Positions 7,082 through 15,619 of a stretch of DNA of 21,959 bases are shown here, one piece after another. Positions within the stretch are counted from its first letter, which is position 1. Each line of letters begins with the position of its first letter. The DNA comes from an uncultured Porphyromonas sp. GTDB taxonomy: Bacteria > Bacteroidota > Bacteroidia > Bacteroidales > Porphyromonadaceae. The stretch is taken from the NCBI GenBank assembly GCA_900554935.1, contig USJF01000002.1, positions 1-21,959 on the forward strand. The letters run 5' to 3'. The position numbers and the translations under genes were made by a program. The notes below the pieces were generated by a model. It made no database searches, was not told the origin of the DNA, and saw only the letters and a program-made list of their open reading frames with translations.

Positions 7082-7112
7082 GAGCTGTGCCGGAATCCCT
7101 CCAGCACAGCTC
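7082..7112 (-). terminator. Intrinsic terminator of the downstream Big2 lipoprotein gene
   Basis: Arms 7082-7094 and 7100-7112 form a 13-bp stem with one G-U pair and a 5-base loop. Read on the minus strand it follows the lipoprotein stop codon by about 45 bases and is followed by CTCTTTAT, a modest U tract. The stem sequence (GAGCTGTGC...GCACAGCTC) is nearly the same as that of the paralogous gene's terminator at 15567-15594. Confidence 0.75.
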
Positions 7113-7156
7113 TGTACAAGTATTGTATGAATTAAAAAGTTACTGCTTGCTTAGAT

Positions 7157-8191
7157 TTATTTTGCGACGATGACTTTAAGGACACCGACCAATTCGGTAT
7201 TGGCCTTGTAGGTTACGGTGATTGTCCCTTCGCCTGCGAATCCATTTGGACCCCACCCAGCGAAGGTTACCTTGGCGATGTCGTACGACTTATCACCATC
7301 CTTGACCTGAGAAATCTTGTAGGTAAAAGACTCACTATCGATCCCTTCGATATCTAGTTTCTTTCCTGCTTGGTCTACGAACACCACGTCTACAAATTTT
7401 GCATCTGCATTTGGGCTGTCGAACTTAAGCTCAGTGATGATCTCGCCGTCGCATTCGAAGCCTATCTTTGCCCCTGCTGGGATGTTGATCTTTGCCTCGA
7501 TTACCTCCACCTCACACTCGATGGCTTCAGCCCCTTTGAGCTCTGCTTTTACCTTGCACTTACCTAGGTTTACGCCCTCTACCTTACCATTGGTAGATAC
7601 TATGGCGAGTTGATCTTCGCCTTGGCCTTGGATATAAACCTTTCCACCGGAGTAGGTCACACTAGATTGGATGCCTTCGGGAAGTTCGTTGTCTCCAATT
7701 GCGGTCACGATGGCCTTTATCTCTATGGACTTGCCCTTCTCTACGGTATAGGAGGTTTGCTCAAACTTGAGCTTGTAGATGATGTCTTTGTCGCCAGGCT
7801 TCTTCTTGTCACCACCTTGGTTGGGGTCGGGTGTAGGTGTTGGCTCTACCTTAGGGGCGGTTACCTTTACCTTGCAGGTGGCAGAGTTGCCATTAGCTAG
7901 CTTGGCGGTAATGGTTGCTTCGCCAGCCTTGACACCTGTCACCACCCCATTGTCCTTGACTGTGGCGATCTCCTTATTGGAGGTCTCCCAAGTGATGGTC
8001 TCCTTGGCTGATAGTGGGGTGAGGATAGCATTGAGCTTTATAGACTTTCCCTCTTCGAGGTCTATAGATACTTGGCTGAGCTTGATAGTAGTCTTGTCGG
8101 TAGGAGTACTATCGGCCTTAGGTTTGCAGCTACCCAGTGAGAGGGTGGCTATTACTGTGAACAGTGGTAATAATAAACTTTTGAGTTTCAT
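7157..8191 (-). CDS. Big2 (bacterial Ig-like) domain lipoprotein, copy A
   Basis: This 344-residue lipoprotein has a signal peptide ending in the lipobox LGSC with C22 as the lipidated cysteine. Residues 34-110 form a Big2 Ig-like domain (ITWETSNKEIATV, GVVTGVKAGEATITAKL). A Pro/Lys-rich linker (about 111-135) leads to a second beta-rich domain (about 137-225) and a third C-terminal one (226-344) that I do not recognise. Many such Bacteroidetes lipoproteins end up on the cell surface, but surface display is not proven by this sequence. It is a clear paralogue of the gene at 15620-16651: the first 110 residues are almost the same, the middle diverges, and the C-terminal parts align loosely. 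It lies 254 bp behind the DUF4876-like gene, with four 23-bp palindromic repeats in the gap and no consensus promoter found, so it may be read through from the operon. Function unknown. Confidence 0.88.
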   Translation of the reverse strand: MKLKSLLLPLFTVIATLSLGSCKPKADSTPTDKTTIKLSQVSIDLEEGKSIKLNAILTPLSAKETITWETSNKEIATVKDNGVVTGVKAGEATITAKLANGNSATCKVKVTAPKVEPTPTPDPNQGGDKKKPGDKDIIYKLKFEQTSYTVEKGKSIEIKAIVTAIGDNELPEGIQSSVTYSGGKVYIQGQGEDQLAIVSTNGKVEGVNLGKCKVKAELKGAEAIECEVEVIEAKINIPAGAKIGFECDGEIITELKFDSPNADAKFVDVVFVDQAGKKLDIEGIDSESFTYKISQVKDGDKSYDIAKVTFAGWGPNGFAGEGTITVTYKANTELVGVLKVIVAK

Positions 8192-8240
8192 ATGCGTACT
8201 TTTTATCCTAAATTCCTCAAGTGAGATAGGGCGGAAAATT

Positions 8241-8332
8241 GAGTTTGTAACTGAGCGATCGCTGAGTTCGAAACTCCACGATGACTGAGTTACAAACTCG
8301 GTGATCGCTGAGTTACAAACTCGCAGATGCTT
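8241..8332. repeat. Four tandem 23-bp palindromic units, locus A
   Basis: Units at 8241-8263, 8264-8286, 8287-8309 and 8310-8332. Each has a 13-bp dyad GAGTT-NNN-AACTC followed by a 10-bp linker close to NNN-GAT-N-GCT. The central triplet is TGT in unit 1, CGA in unit 2 and ACA in units 3 and 4, so the core occurs in both orientations while the linker keeps one. Unit 1 ends its core in G rather than C. The same unit recurs four times at 17363-17454. It lies between two minus-strand genes, upstream of the Big2 lipoprotein copy A. Confidence 0.9.
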
Positions 8333-8445
8333 TGGTATCTAGCTCGATAACCGCTTATTTTGTCTATCTCCAATCATTGCCATGAAAGTATCTTGCGGAA
8401 TTGAGGCCTTTTTTTGAATGAATAAATGTATATATTATCTCGTTA

Positions 8446-9840
8446 TTACTTTTTCTCTATTATAGTGACGGTGCATTGGTCGGTCGCTCCATTGGAGAGT
8501 GTGCCAATGATATCTGTCTTGCCTTTGCCTACGGGGGTTACTCTACCCTTGTCATCGACGGTGGCGACGTTCTCATCGAGGGAGGTCCACTCGGCTTTGC
8601 GATTTTTGGAGCGTCGTGGCCTTACCTCCCACTTGAGCTGGAATGGTTCGTCGCCTATGGCGAGGGTGATGCTCTTGGTCTTTAGGGTAATATTGGGGAA
8701 TAGCAGTGGCTCTGGCTTTATGGTAAGGAGGGAGGCAGGCTGCTTTTCGAAGTCGATGGTGGAATTGTCGTTGTCCACAAATTCTTCGCCATCGTGGCGT
8801 CGGTGGAGGGCGTAGCCGTAGTAGGAGGACTTGGGGTCGTTGTCGCTCTGCCGTATGCTGGTATAGCCTCCGTCTACGGTATCGGAGAGTCGCTGGCGCT
8901 TGAAATCCTTCTGGTCGCAAATCGTGACAGCATCAAGGATCCACTCATTGGGGATTCTTACTGCGTGGGCATCGCCCTTTTGATGTGCTTTGTGCCAAGG
9001 GTGATCCTGGGAGTGATTTTCATTGAGGTGGCCAGTCTCGTAGTCCCACCAATACTTCTGCTGGTCTAGCTCCTCTGGTGCTACTCCTAGCTTTATGAGG
9101 AGTAGAGACCTATTACCGGGGATGGAGAATCGAGCGCCGGCGAGCACATTGGGATCTAGATAGTTGAAGCCTCCGAAGATAGGTATCATATTGGGGACGC
9201 TATTTTCGTCTACCAACTGGTATCTATAGAGTATCTGCTCTGGGGAGAGCCACTCGAAGTCGGCACCTTCGAGGTTGCAGGCTTTTCGGGAGCTCTGCTT
9301 GGCGTACTTCACACCGTTGCCGAGGTCGATATTGGTGCCGAAGGTGCCGTCGCCATTGTCGTAGCTAAGGGGTGTTTGAAATTTATACATCTTATATAGC
9401 TCTTCGACGTCTAGGCTATGATTGATGGCTAGAGCGGTAATGGTCTTGTACTCGCCTGGTTGGATGGGGTAGTCCTTTCCGCTACCTGGAAACATGCACA
9501 TATTATCGACTGCTACGTGGGTGGCAGCGAAGTTTTCATCGCCCTTGAGGTCGATGGCTACGTCGTTTTGGAAGGCAGAGCGAGCGAGGCAAAGGCCATC
9601 TAGGTAAATGGTCTTATTGGTGGGGTTGTAGATACGTATGTAGCTATCGTGGTTGTAGGATGTCCATCCCACTTGCCCGCTTGGCCACTTCACCTCATCT
9701 TCTGTGCCGATGTAGAATACTTCCTGTATGAGGAGGGTCTTCTCTTTCATCGCTAGCTCCTCTTTTTTGAGCCCTAAGCAACTTGTGAGTAGCAGAGTGG
9801 TGAGCCCTAGGAGTAGCCAGTGTGATATTATCTTATTCAT
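8446..9840 (-). CDS. DUF4876-like lipoprotein with C-terminal Big2 domain
   Basis: Starting at 9840 the protein has 464 residues and a lipoprotein signal MNKIISHWLLLGLTTLLLTS followed by C21; an ATG ten codons upstream (9870) would put extra residues before the signal and is less likely. The main body (about 30-380) resembles the DUF4876 family of Bacteroidetes lipoproteins (IQEVFYIG, YIRIYNPTNKTIYLDGLCL, YAKQSSRKAC), reminiscent of lamin-tail-like beta folds with Asn/Asp-rich loops. Residues from about 390 to 462 form a Big2 Ig-like domain (LDENVATVDDKGRVTPVGKGKTDI). Family members are often found next to TonB-dependent receptors. Acidic and Lys residues after the cysteine (LGLKKEE) are compatible with a surface export signal. 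It is the fourth gene of the receptor operon, 39 bp behind its neighbour. Function unknown; an accessory or ligand-capture role is inferred from context. The assignment to DUF4876 is from memory of its motifs. Confidence 0.85.
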   Translation of the reverse strand: MNKIISHWLLLGLTTLLLTSCLGLKKEELAMKEKTLLIQEVFYIGTEDEVKWPSGQVGWTSYNHDSYIRIYNPTNKTIYLDGLCLARSAFQNDVAIDLKGDENFAATHVAVDNMCMFPGSGKDYPIQPGEYKTITALAINHSLDVEELYKMYKFQTPLSYDNGDGTFGTNIDLGNGVKYAKQSSRKACNLEGADFEWLSPEQILYRYQLVDENSVPNMIPIFGGFNYLDPNVLAGARFSIPGNRSLLLIKLGVAPEELDQQKYWWDYETGHLNENHSQDHPWHKAHQKGDAHAVRIPNEWILDAVTICDQKDFKRQRLSDTVDGGYTSIRQSDNDPKSSYYGYALHRRHDGEEFVDNDNSTIDFEKQPASLLTIKPEPLLFPNITLKTKSITLAIGDEPFQLKWEVRPRRSKNRKAEWTSLDENVATVDDKGRVTPVGKGKTDIIGTLSNGATDQCTVTIIEKK

Positions 9841-9879
9841 ATATATTGATTTCAATTTTGAAAATTCCATAAGAAGTGA

Positions 9880-11442
9880 TTATAAGAACCAGGCTCCGTA
9901 TCCATTGCCACCAGTACCTGCTGCACCGTGTGTCTTGAGGTTGGCAACAGCTTGGAAGGCCTCTGATGGAGTGAGCCCAATCTCCCGACCGAGGTGTAGG
10001 TAGTAGGGCTCTAGTTCATTGGTATTGGCGGGGTCGCTATCAAACCCTGTAGTATAGACCTTGATTGGGATATTGAAGCGGACTACTTCTTGCCAGCCCG
10101 ATTCTGCCTTGGGGTTGTCGAACTCTTGGCAGATGTACCCTGTCCGTGGCGGTTTATTATTGATGGAGTAGCTTTCGTCGCGGCTAGGGAGGATGAGCTT
10201 ATTGCCTTTCTCGCACTTCAATACCCTTACCGCTAGGTAGAACTGTGGGAGGAGATTGGTGGAGCCTCCGGTACGAGTGTACTCTTCAGCTGGGAGCAGT
10301 ACTGGTTTGCCATCCTCAAAGACCTCTCTGCCATCCTTGTCTAGCTTGTGCCGTGGCGCTAGTAGTAGGGGCCACTTCCGCTGGTCTACGGCTTCATCGT
10401 GCTTGTAAGCGTTGTGCATCAGGCCATCGAAGTCTTCTATCATGGGTAGTCTATCATCGAGTACCTTTTCGATACCGCCACGGTAGTCGAACTCTAGGTG
10501 TCCCTTTAGCCCTACATTGTCTTGATCTTGTGGGCAGGAGGCAAGGAAGTATTCACTCCGGATAGATGGCGGAAGTAGGCGGATGTTGTAGAGAGTACGT
10601 ACGCCATCGGCCATATCGTCTTGGGTCCAGGTATCTCGGTAGGTGTAGCGGAAGATGGTACGAGTGATGGCTCTTCGCTCTTCAAATGTCTTGCGATCCT
10701 TGAAGTACTCTGCTGGGATGGGTTGCTCTGTCTTGAAAGCATCCATATTGAGTGTGGTGGGCTTGTAGCTTTGTGACTCATAATCGGCTTTGCTCAAGCC
10801 ATTGCGGAAGCGCACATCCATCACGTCGTATGGCTGCCCTTTGTCGTCGAGGTCGCTAATGGAGAAGAAGATTTGGTACTGATCGGAGTGGTTGTAGATA
10901 TTGTCATTGATCAGCTTACCATCTTTGTCGTAGAAGTAGAAGCAGAGGCCCCAAAGGCGCTTTTGCCCACCTACGACGCGGAGGTAGTCGGGACCAACTC
11001 CCTCTTTCTCCTGCAACTCTTTATTGGCGGTGGCCTCTAGGAAGGTGGCAGTGGAGCGTCTGTCTACCTCCACGGTAATGCCGGAAGTGGTATTTCGGAT
11101 TACGGCAAATTGCTCTTGCTTCCAAGGCGCATTAGGGTAGACGTAGTTGCCGTGGAGCTTGCCCTGTCCGTGGTCGTGCCCTTCTTTGATCATCACTAGG
11201 CAGGTAGTCCAATTATCGAGCGCTCCGCCCTCATCTACATTGGCTCCTGGCTGGCACGATTTGTCTATCAATAGTCGTGTAGAGTCATTGAAGTAGACAT
11301 CGGCCTCGGTAGTCGGTACCTTGGAGATGAGCAGAGGATTGCGGTCTTCTGGTACTGAGACATCAAAGAATATAAACTTATTGCATCCTGAGAGAAGGAG
11401 CGTGAGTAGTATCGTGGTGAGTAGTGTATAATTATATTTCAT
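9880..11442 (-). CDS. Lipoprotein with His-rich patch, third gene of receptor operon
   Basis: This 520-residue lipoprotein has the lipobox LSGC with C20. I do not recognise a named domain. Residues 87-98 read EGHDHGQGKLHG, with H89, H91 and H97 in a cluster suited to metal binding (inference). Later segments are beta-rich with many aromatic and acidic residues: WGLCFYFYDKDGKLIND at 164-180, FRYTYRDTW around 270, LKGHLEFDYRGG around 323. The same landmarks, in the same order, occur in the preceding gene's product (YYDINNKLINHQFS, FSYEYRDTD, FKGILNFHEA), so the two are probably distant paralogues. Gaps are 15 bp to the gene before and 39 bp to the next. A role in binding or handing over the receptor's substrate at the outer membrane is the likely reading. 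Confidence 0.82.
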   Translation of the reverse strand: MKYNYTLLTTILLTLLLSGCNKFIFFDVSVPEDRNPLLISKVPTTEADVYFNDSTRLLIDKSCQPGANVDEGGALDNWTTCLVMIKEGHDHGQGKLHGNYVYPNAPWKQEQFAVIRNTTSGITVEVDRRSTATFLEATANKELQEKEGVGPDYLRVVGGQKRLWGLCFYFYDKDGKLINDNIYNHSDQYQIFFSISDLDDKGQPYDVMDVRFRNGLSKADYESQSYKPTTLNMDAFKTEQPIPAEYFKDRKTFEERRAITRTIFRYTYRDTWTQDDMADGVRTLYNIRLLPPSIRSEYFLASCPQDQDNVGLKGHLEFDYRGGIEKVLDDRLPMIEDFDGLMHNAYKHDEAVDQRKWPLLLAPRHKLDKDGREVFEDGKPVLLPAEEYTRTGGSTNLLPQFYLAVRVLKCEKGNKLILPSRDESYSINNKPPRTGYICQEFDNPKAESGWQEVVRFNIPIKVYTTGFDSDPANTNELEPYYLHLGREIGLTPSEAFQAVANLKTHGAAGTGGNGYGAWFL

Positions 11443-11457
11443 ATCTTGTTGCCTATA

Positions 11458-12873
11458 TTAGAATATCAAACTAGCTTTCCGGCTGAAGTACCTTGCAGTA
11501 TCATCGAAGAACATACGTCGCAATTGTTGCTCGTCGGCATCTTGGAAGACGCTCTTAATGTCTTTGATAAAGGTCTCTTGGTCGCCAGTGGCATCGGCAA
11601 TGACTCGGAAGGGGAGGGGAAAGCTAATGTCGTAGCTACTCCACTCGCGGTCAATCTCATTGTATTTATTGGGTGCCATTGTCTGTAGTCCTGAGCCCTC
11701 TGCTGTGGGGTCTAGGTGGTACTTGCCGAATGGGAAGCGGTAGTTCTTTTTATTGCTCTCATTGTCATTGATGATGTGAGCGATGCGGATGCCCATTTGG
11801 AATTGCATATGAGCCTCGTGGAAGTTGAGGATGCCCTTAAAGCCGAGCGCATCTTTTTGGTAAAGGTCGCCTGCGTCATTGATCTTGCGCTGGAACCTAA
11901 GTAGACCTACGATATGGCCTGTGCGGATACGTCCGAGGTCGTCTTGATCCTCTAGCTCTGTGCCGAGATACTCCTCTACGGGATCGGTGTCGCGGTATTC
12001 GTAGCTAAAGATTTGTGGTACGATTTTCCACGACATATCGTAGCTATCAAAGGTCTGGTAGAGTTTGTAGCTATCCGATGAGCCTTTTGGGGTGTAGGTC
12101 TCAAATACCATATTGGTGGCATATCGCTTTGCGGCCTCTTCCGACATAGTGTAGCTATACCTCAGTGGCGCCTCCTCCTTACCTACTGGTATGAAGATAT
12201 TATTGGTGGAAGTCCGTGTGGCAGGGACTAGCTGTGTGCCTAGTCTCTTAAAGGTAAACTTATTGATGTAGAGGCTATCTTGCGAGCTATCTGTAGCGCT
12301 GAAAGTCATGGGAAAAAGATTGGGCAAGCCATATAGCGAGTAATTATCTACCGTAAAGAAGTGCTGGTGCACGAGTAGGGTAGAGTTGGGATCGTCTAGT
12401 CCGCCGGCATCATTTTGCTTGCCCCCTTTGAGGTTGTACCAACGTGAGAACTGGTGATTGATCAACTTATTATTGATATCGTAATACTTCAGCTCAAGAG
12501 CGTAGCAAAACTTATCACTCTTTATCACATCGAAGTGCTCTCGCTCACTGGTGATGGTGAGGCTACCTTCGTCGTTTTTGCGAATCTCTATCTCTTGATA
12601 GACTGGGTAGGGATACTCCTCAGAGTCATCAAGGTCATAGGCTCTATAGTAATAGGGCTCGAAGCTGATATCATTGTCGGGATCATCAAATCGCTGTGCC
12701 AGACGTAAGATAGCCTGAATAGAGTAGATCTGCTCATGCCCCTCCACGATATTCTCTATATAAGGCTCTGGCGACTTCACAAGTTGCTCCATCAATCTCT
12801 GGCAACTTCCTAGCGTGAGTAGGAGTGCGGTGAGTAGAATGGAGTGTAGTAGGATAGTTATTCTTTTATTCAT
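11458..12873 (-). CDS. Lipoprotein, second gene of receptor operon, distant paralogue of the third
   Basis: This 471-residue lipoprotein has the lipobox LGSC with C24. It carries IVEGHEQ at about 42-48, then aromatic and acid-rich segments ALELKYYDINNKLINHQFS, FSYEYRDTD and FKGILNFHEAHMQFQMGIRI that match, in order, segments of the next gene's product. No catalytic motif is visible. It starts 12 bp after the TonB-dependent receptor gene and ends 15 bp before the next gene, so it is certainly co-transcribed. In Bacteroidetes, lipoproteins encoded directly after a receptor often sit over the barrel and deliver ligand; by length and sequence this is not SusD or HmuY as I know them. The exact function is unknown. 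Confidence 0.82.
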   Translation of the reverse strand: MNKRITILLHSILLTALLLTLGSCQRLMEQLVKSPEPYIENIVEGHEQIYSIQAILRLAQRFDDPDNDISFEPYYYRAYDLDDSEEYPYPVYQEIEIRKNDEGSLTITSEREHFDVIKSDKFCYALELKYYDINNKLINHQFSRWYNLKGGKQNDAGGLDDPNSTLLVHQHFFTVDNYSLYGLPNLFPMTFSATDSSQDSLYINKFTFKRLGTQLVPATRTSTNNIFIPVGKEEAPLRYSYTMSEEAAKRYATNMVFETYTPKGSSDSYKLYQTFDSYDMSWKIVPQIFSYEYRDTDPVEEYLGTELEDQDDLGRIRTGHIVGLLRFQRKINDAGDLYQKDALGFKGILNFHEAHMQFQMGIRIAHIINDNESNKKNYRFPFGKYHLDPTAEGSGLQTMAPNKYNEIDREWSSYDISFPLPFRVIADATGDQETFIKDIKSVFQDADEQQLRRMFFDDTARYFSRKASLIF

Positions 12874-12885
12874 ACTGTGTTCGTC

Positions 12886-15243
12886 TTAAAATTCAAAGAT
12901 GGTGCGTACCGTGTACTTAGCTCCCATAGCGTGTGCAAAGAAGCGGAAGCGGTCGGTGTACTCCTTGTATAGCGAGTTGAATATATTATCGCCCATCAGC
13001 ATTAGCTTAACCGACCTCCCTTTAGGTAGTGCATAAGATATCTCGGCATTGGCATTCGCGATAAAGTAAGCTGCTGGTGAATCGGGAGCAAGATCCTTAT
13101 CAGGGTCAAATCTCTTTTGCTTCGTCACGTAGCTACTATCAAAGGCGATGCTAGTGTGCCACTTATTGTCTTTCCCGAAGTCACGCTCGTAGCTTAGCCC
13201 AAACCCATATCTATCCGATGGCATAAATGGTAACCAGCTATCACGGGTGATATTTCGGGCATTGATCCACTCCCCTTTGAGCATTATATTAAAGCCCTCA
13301 AAAGGTCTAATTGTAGTGAGGAGATCCCCTCCGAAGAGGCGTGCATCATCCTGCTCGTAGATAAATCGTGGGTACTTACCACTAGGGTGATTTTGGTAGC
13401 GGTCAAGTCCTTGCCCGATATTATCATATATATAATTGTGTACGTGCTGGAAAAAGGCACTCGGCTCCACAATGATCCAATCATTGCTAAACGTCCCACC
13501 GATCACCGGTTTGATACCGATCTCAGGGAGCAGGTCTCTATTCCCCACCACCCAATATGTACCATGGTGCAAACCGGTGGCGTACAGCTCATTGATATCT
13601 GGTGGTCTCCAAGCAAGTCCTACGTTGGCTCTTACTGCCCAGTGGTCATCAAATTGATAGTGCGCAGCCACGCTACCTGTGACACTGGCATAGAGCTTAA
13701 ACTCGTGGTACTTCTTGAAGTTATTGATGCTAGTATAGCCATACACATCCAAGGCACGGTAGTCATAGCGAACACCTGCCGAGGCTTGTAGCTTCCCAAA
13801 CTTAGCCTTGTGGATACCAAAGACACCCATCGTAAGCGAGGCAAAGTTGGGGATAAAGGCTGGTTGCTTAGTCCCCGGCTGATTGTAATTGGTCTGATAC
13901 ATGCCCGAAACTCCTGCCTGCGAACTGTGGTTTTCATTCCAAGTGCCACTCCAAGCGGCATCCGTAGCGTAGGTAGTCAGCACCAGGTCTTGCATCGGTA
14001 GCCAGCTCAGGTCATCACGCTTACGATTTTCAAACTCCTGTCGGAGGTTGTTTTGGTACGACACCTTCACCTCCAGATCGTGTTTATCTGTAATATCCCA
14101 GTCCACCTCCGCCTTGGCCGTAAAGTGTTGCGACTGCTGGAATGGTGGCTCGATAGTGTAGGAGAAGGGCTTAATGGTACTCTCCTCTGGCCGTCCCAGC
14201 TCAAATCGATTCAGAAGCTGCTGGATATCCGAGATGGCACTCAGATAATAGATGCCGCTCCGTGAGGTGTAAAGGCTAGCAAAGAGGGTGGCGGTAAGGT
14301 TTTTCCTTTTGTATCCCGCATAGCCTGAGAAGCTAATGTTATTGAATCCCGTATTATTCAATACATATTCGGCTGTGGAATAGTCGCCCGACTTCTGATA
14401 CATACCATGCAGACGAAGGCCCCAATTCTTATATCCCATCTCTATAGAACCAGCACCATCGAAGGCACGACCATTTGTCGCATAACCTAAGTTGGTCTTG
14501 CACTTGATATAAAAGTGATCACGGTCAAAGGGGAGTGGTGCTTGATTGAATAGTGCCACACCGCCAATTGCTCCATGTCCATACCGCACACTCTCTGCTC
14601 CCTTGATGACCTCCACGATGCTCGCTCCTGTATGGTCGATCTCAGGTGCGTGATCAGTACCCCAGCTTTGGCTCTCCAAGCGCACACCATTATTGATAAG
14701 TACAATTCGGCTACTGTGCATCCCTTGAATCACAGGCTTGGAGATGCTACTACCCGCGCTGATAGTACTCACTCCAGGGATCTGCTCCAGCATCTTACCT
14801 AGCGAGATAGAGGTGCTCTTATCTATCGACTTTGTATCGATGGCCACCGCTTGCTGGAGTACCGAGGTGTATCGCTTCTGTCCAGTCACGATCACATCAT
14901 CCAGTACCTCATTATCAGGCGTCAGTACGATAGTAATCTTCTCCGAATTAAAGTGTACCATCTCCTCAAACGCTTTATAGCCCATAAAAGTCACCTTAAA
15001 CTTCGCCTTACTTACAGCCGAAGTAAAAGTGATTTTGCACTGGCCATCAATGCCAGTCACCTGTGGCGTAGTAGCTCCATCAGCACGAACCACTGCACCT
15101 ATAATCGGCTCCTGCGTACCATGCTCTACCACTAAGACGGTCACCGACTTGCGTGGGCTGGCGGCCTCGATGGTGAGAGGTGCGAAGAAATAGAGTAACC
15201 CTAGCATCACAAATAGGTAATGCTTTAGATGTTGATTGCTCAT
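12886..15243 (-). CDS. TonB-dependent outer-membrane receptor, ZnuD/heme-receptor-like
   Basis: Starting at 15243 the protein has 785 residues; an ATG nine codons upstream (15270) is less likely because the signal peptide begins at the second Met (MSNQHLKHYLFVMLGLLYFF). A carboxypeptidase-regulatory-like domain follows (about 33-108), then a TonB-box-like DDVIVTG, and a plug domain with ISKPVIQGMHSSRIVLINNG, SWGTDHAPEID and SVRYGHGAIGGVAL. The rest is a 22-strand barrel ending in phenylalanine, as expected for Bam-assembled proteins. The barrel contains RPPDINELYATGLHHGTYW followed by GNRDLLPE, an arrangement seen both in heme receptors (FRAP and NPNL boxes with a conserved His between) and in the zinc receptor ZnuD; later IYEQDDARLFGGDL also fits. 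Substrate is therefore probably a metal or metal complex; zinc and heme cannot be separated here. It is the first gene of a four-gene operon with three lipoproteins and has a consensus -7 element at 15301-15308. Confidence 0.93.
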   Translation of the reverse strand: MSNQHLKHYLFVMLGLLYFFAPLTIEAASPRKSVTVLVVEHGTQEPIIGAVVRADGATTPQVTGIDGQCKITFTSAVSKAKFKVTFMGYKAFEEMVHFNSEKITIVLTPDNEVLDDVIVTGQKRYTSVLQQAVAIDTKSIDKSTSISLGKMLEQIPGVSTISAGSSISKPVIQGMHSSRIVLINNGVRLESQSWGTDHAPEIDHTGASIVEVIKGAESVRYGHGAIGGVALFNQAPLPFDRDHFYIKCKTNLGYATNGRAFDGAGSIEMGYKNWGLRLHGMYQKSGDYSTAEYVLNNTGFNNISFSGYAGYKRKNLTATLFASLYTSRSGIYYLSAISDIQQLLNRFELGRPEESTIKPFSYTIEPPFQQSQHFTAKAEVDWDITDKHDLEVKVSYQNNLRQEFENRKRDDLSWLPMQDLVLTTYATDAAWSGTWNENHSSQAGVSGMYQTNYNQPGTKQPAFIPNFASLTMGVFGIHKAKFGKLQASAGVRYDYRALDVYGYTSINNFKKYHEFKLYASVTGSVAAHYQFDDHWAVRANVGLAWRPPDINELYATGLHHGTYWVVGNRDLLPEIGIKPVIGGTFSNDWIIVEPSAFFQHVHNYIYDNIGQGLDRYQNHPSGKYPRFIYEQDDARLFGGDLLTTIRPFEGFNIMLKGEWINARNITRDSWLPFMPSDRYGFGLSYERDFGKDNKWHTSIAFDSSYVTKQKRFDPDKDLAPDSPAAYFIANANAEISYALPKGRSVKLMLMGDNIFNSLYKEYTDRFRFFAHAMGAKYTVRTIFEF

Positions 15244-15300
15244 GTAGTTATTTTCTTTTGTAAAAAACATAGATGATTATTATCTAACTTATTTGAAAAG

Positions 15301-15335
15301 CAAAGTTACAAGCAATAAAAATCTACTACTATCGC
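15301..15335 (-). promoter_or_regulatory. Promoter region of the TonB-dependent receptor operon
   Basis: On the minus strand TAACTTTG (15301-15308) matches TAnnTTTG and lies 57 bases before the chosen start codon. No TTTG is seen at -33. Instead GCGATAG (15329-15335 on the complement) stands 20 bases further upstream. The same GCGATAG plus TAACTTTG pair, with 1 bp different spacing, occurs upstream of the Big2 lipoprotein copy B at 16817-16850. Confidence 0.55.
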
Positions 15336-15566
15336 CTTTAGTTGGTATATTTATCCTCTTATTTAGCTCATTTGTAATAGGTGAAATAGTACGAAGGAAG
15401 GCAGAAAATAGATGATTGTAGTGTCTTTTCGTGCTTTTAATGTACAAATGTCGGTTGCGGACGATAAATGATAGATTATTCCATCCCCATTTCTAGTTAC
15501 ATATCTTTGGGGAGTAGGCTTTTGTCGTTCGCTTTTAACGTGAGAAGGGGGTGTGTAAAAAAAAGA
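15309..15566. other. Intergenic interval between receptor operon and lipoprotein copy B
   Basis: The interval holds the receptor promoter on its left side and the terminator of copy B on its right. Between them no gene and no further strong structure is visible; a 75-codon minus-strand frame has no start context or recognisable product. Confidence 0.5.
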
Positions 15567-15594
15567 AGCTGTGCTGGAAGGCTCCAGCACAGCT
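15567..15594 (-). terminator. Intrinsic terminator of Big2 lipoprotein copy B
   Basis: Perfect 12-bp arms AGCTGTGCTGGA (15567-15578) and 15583-15594 with a 4-base loop. On the minus strand the hairpin is followed by TTCTTTTTTTT, a strong U tract. It lies about 25 bases after the stop codon of copy B and nearly repeats the stem behind copy A. Confidence 0.9.
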
Positions 15595-15619
15595 CTATAT
15601 AAGTATGGTATGAATTAGG

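Noticed and set aside
7779..8288. 169-codon plus-strand frame, and the similar 144-codon frame at 16239-16673
   Set aside because: Both are antisense shadows of the Big2 lipoprotein genes; they resemble each other only because the sense genes are paralogues.
15363..15590. Minus-strand 75-codon frame between receptor and lipoprotein copy B
   Set aside because: It starts inside the terminator hairpin region and has no recognisable product.
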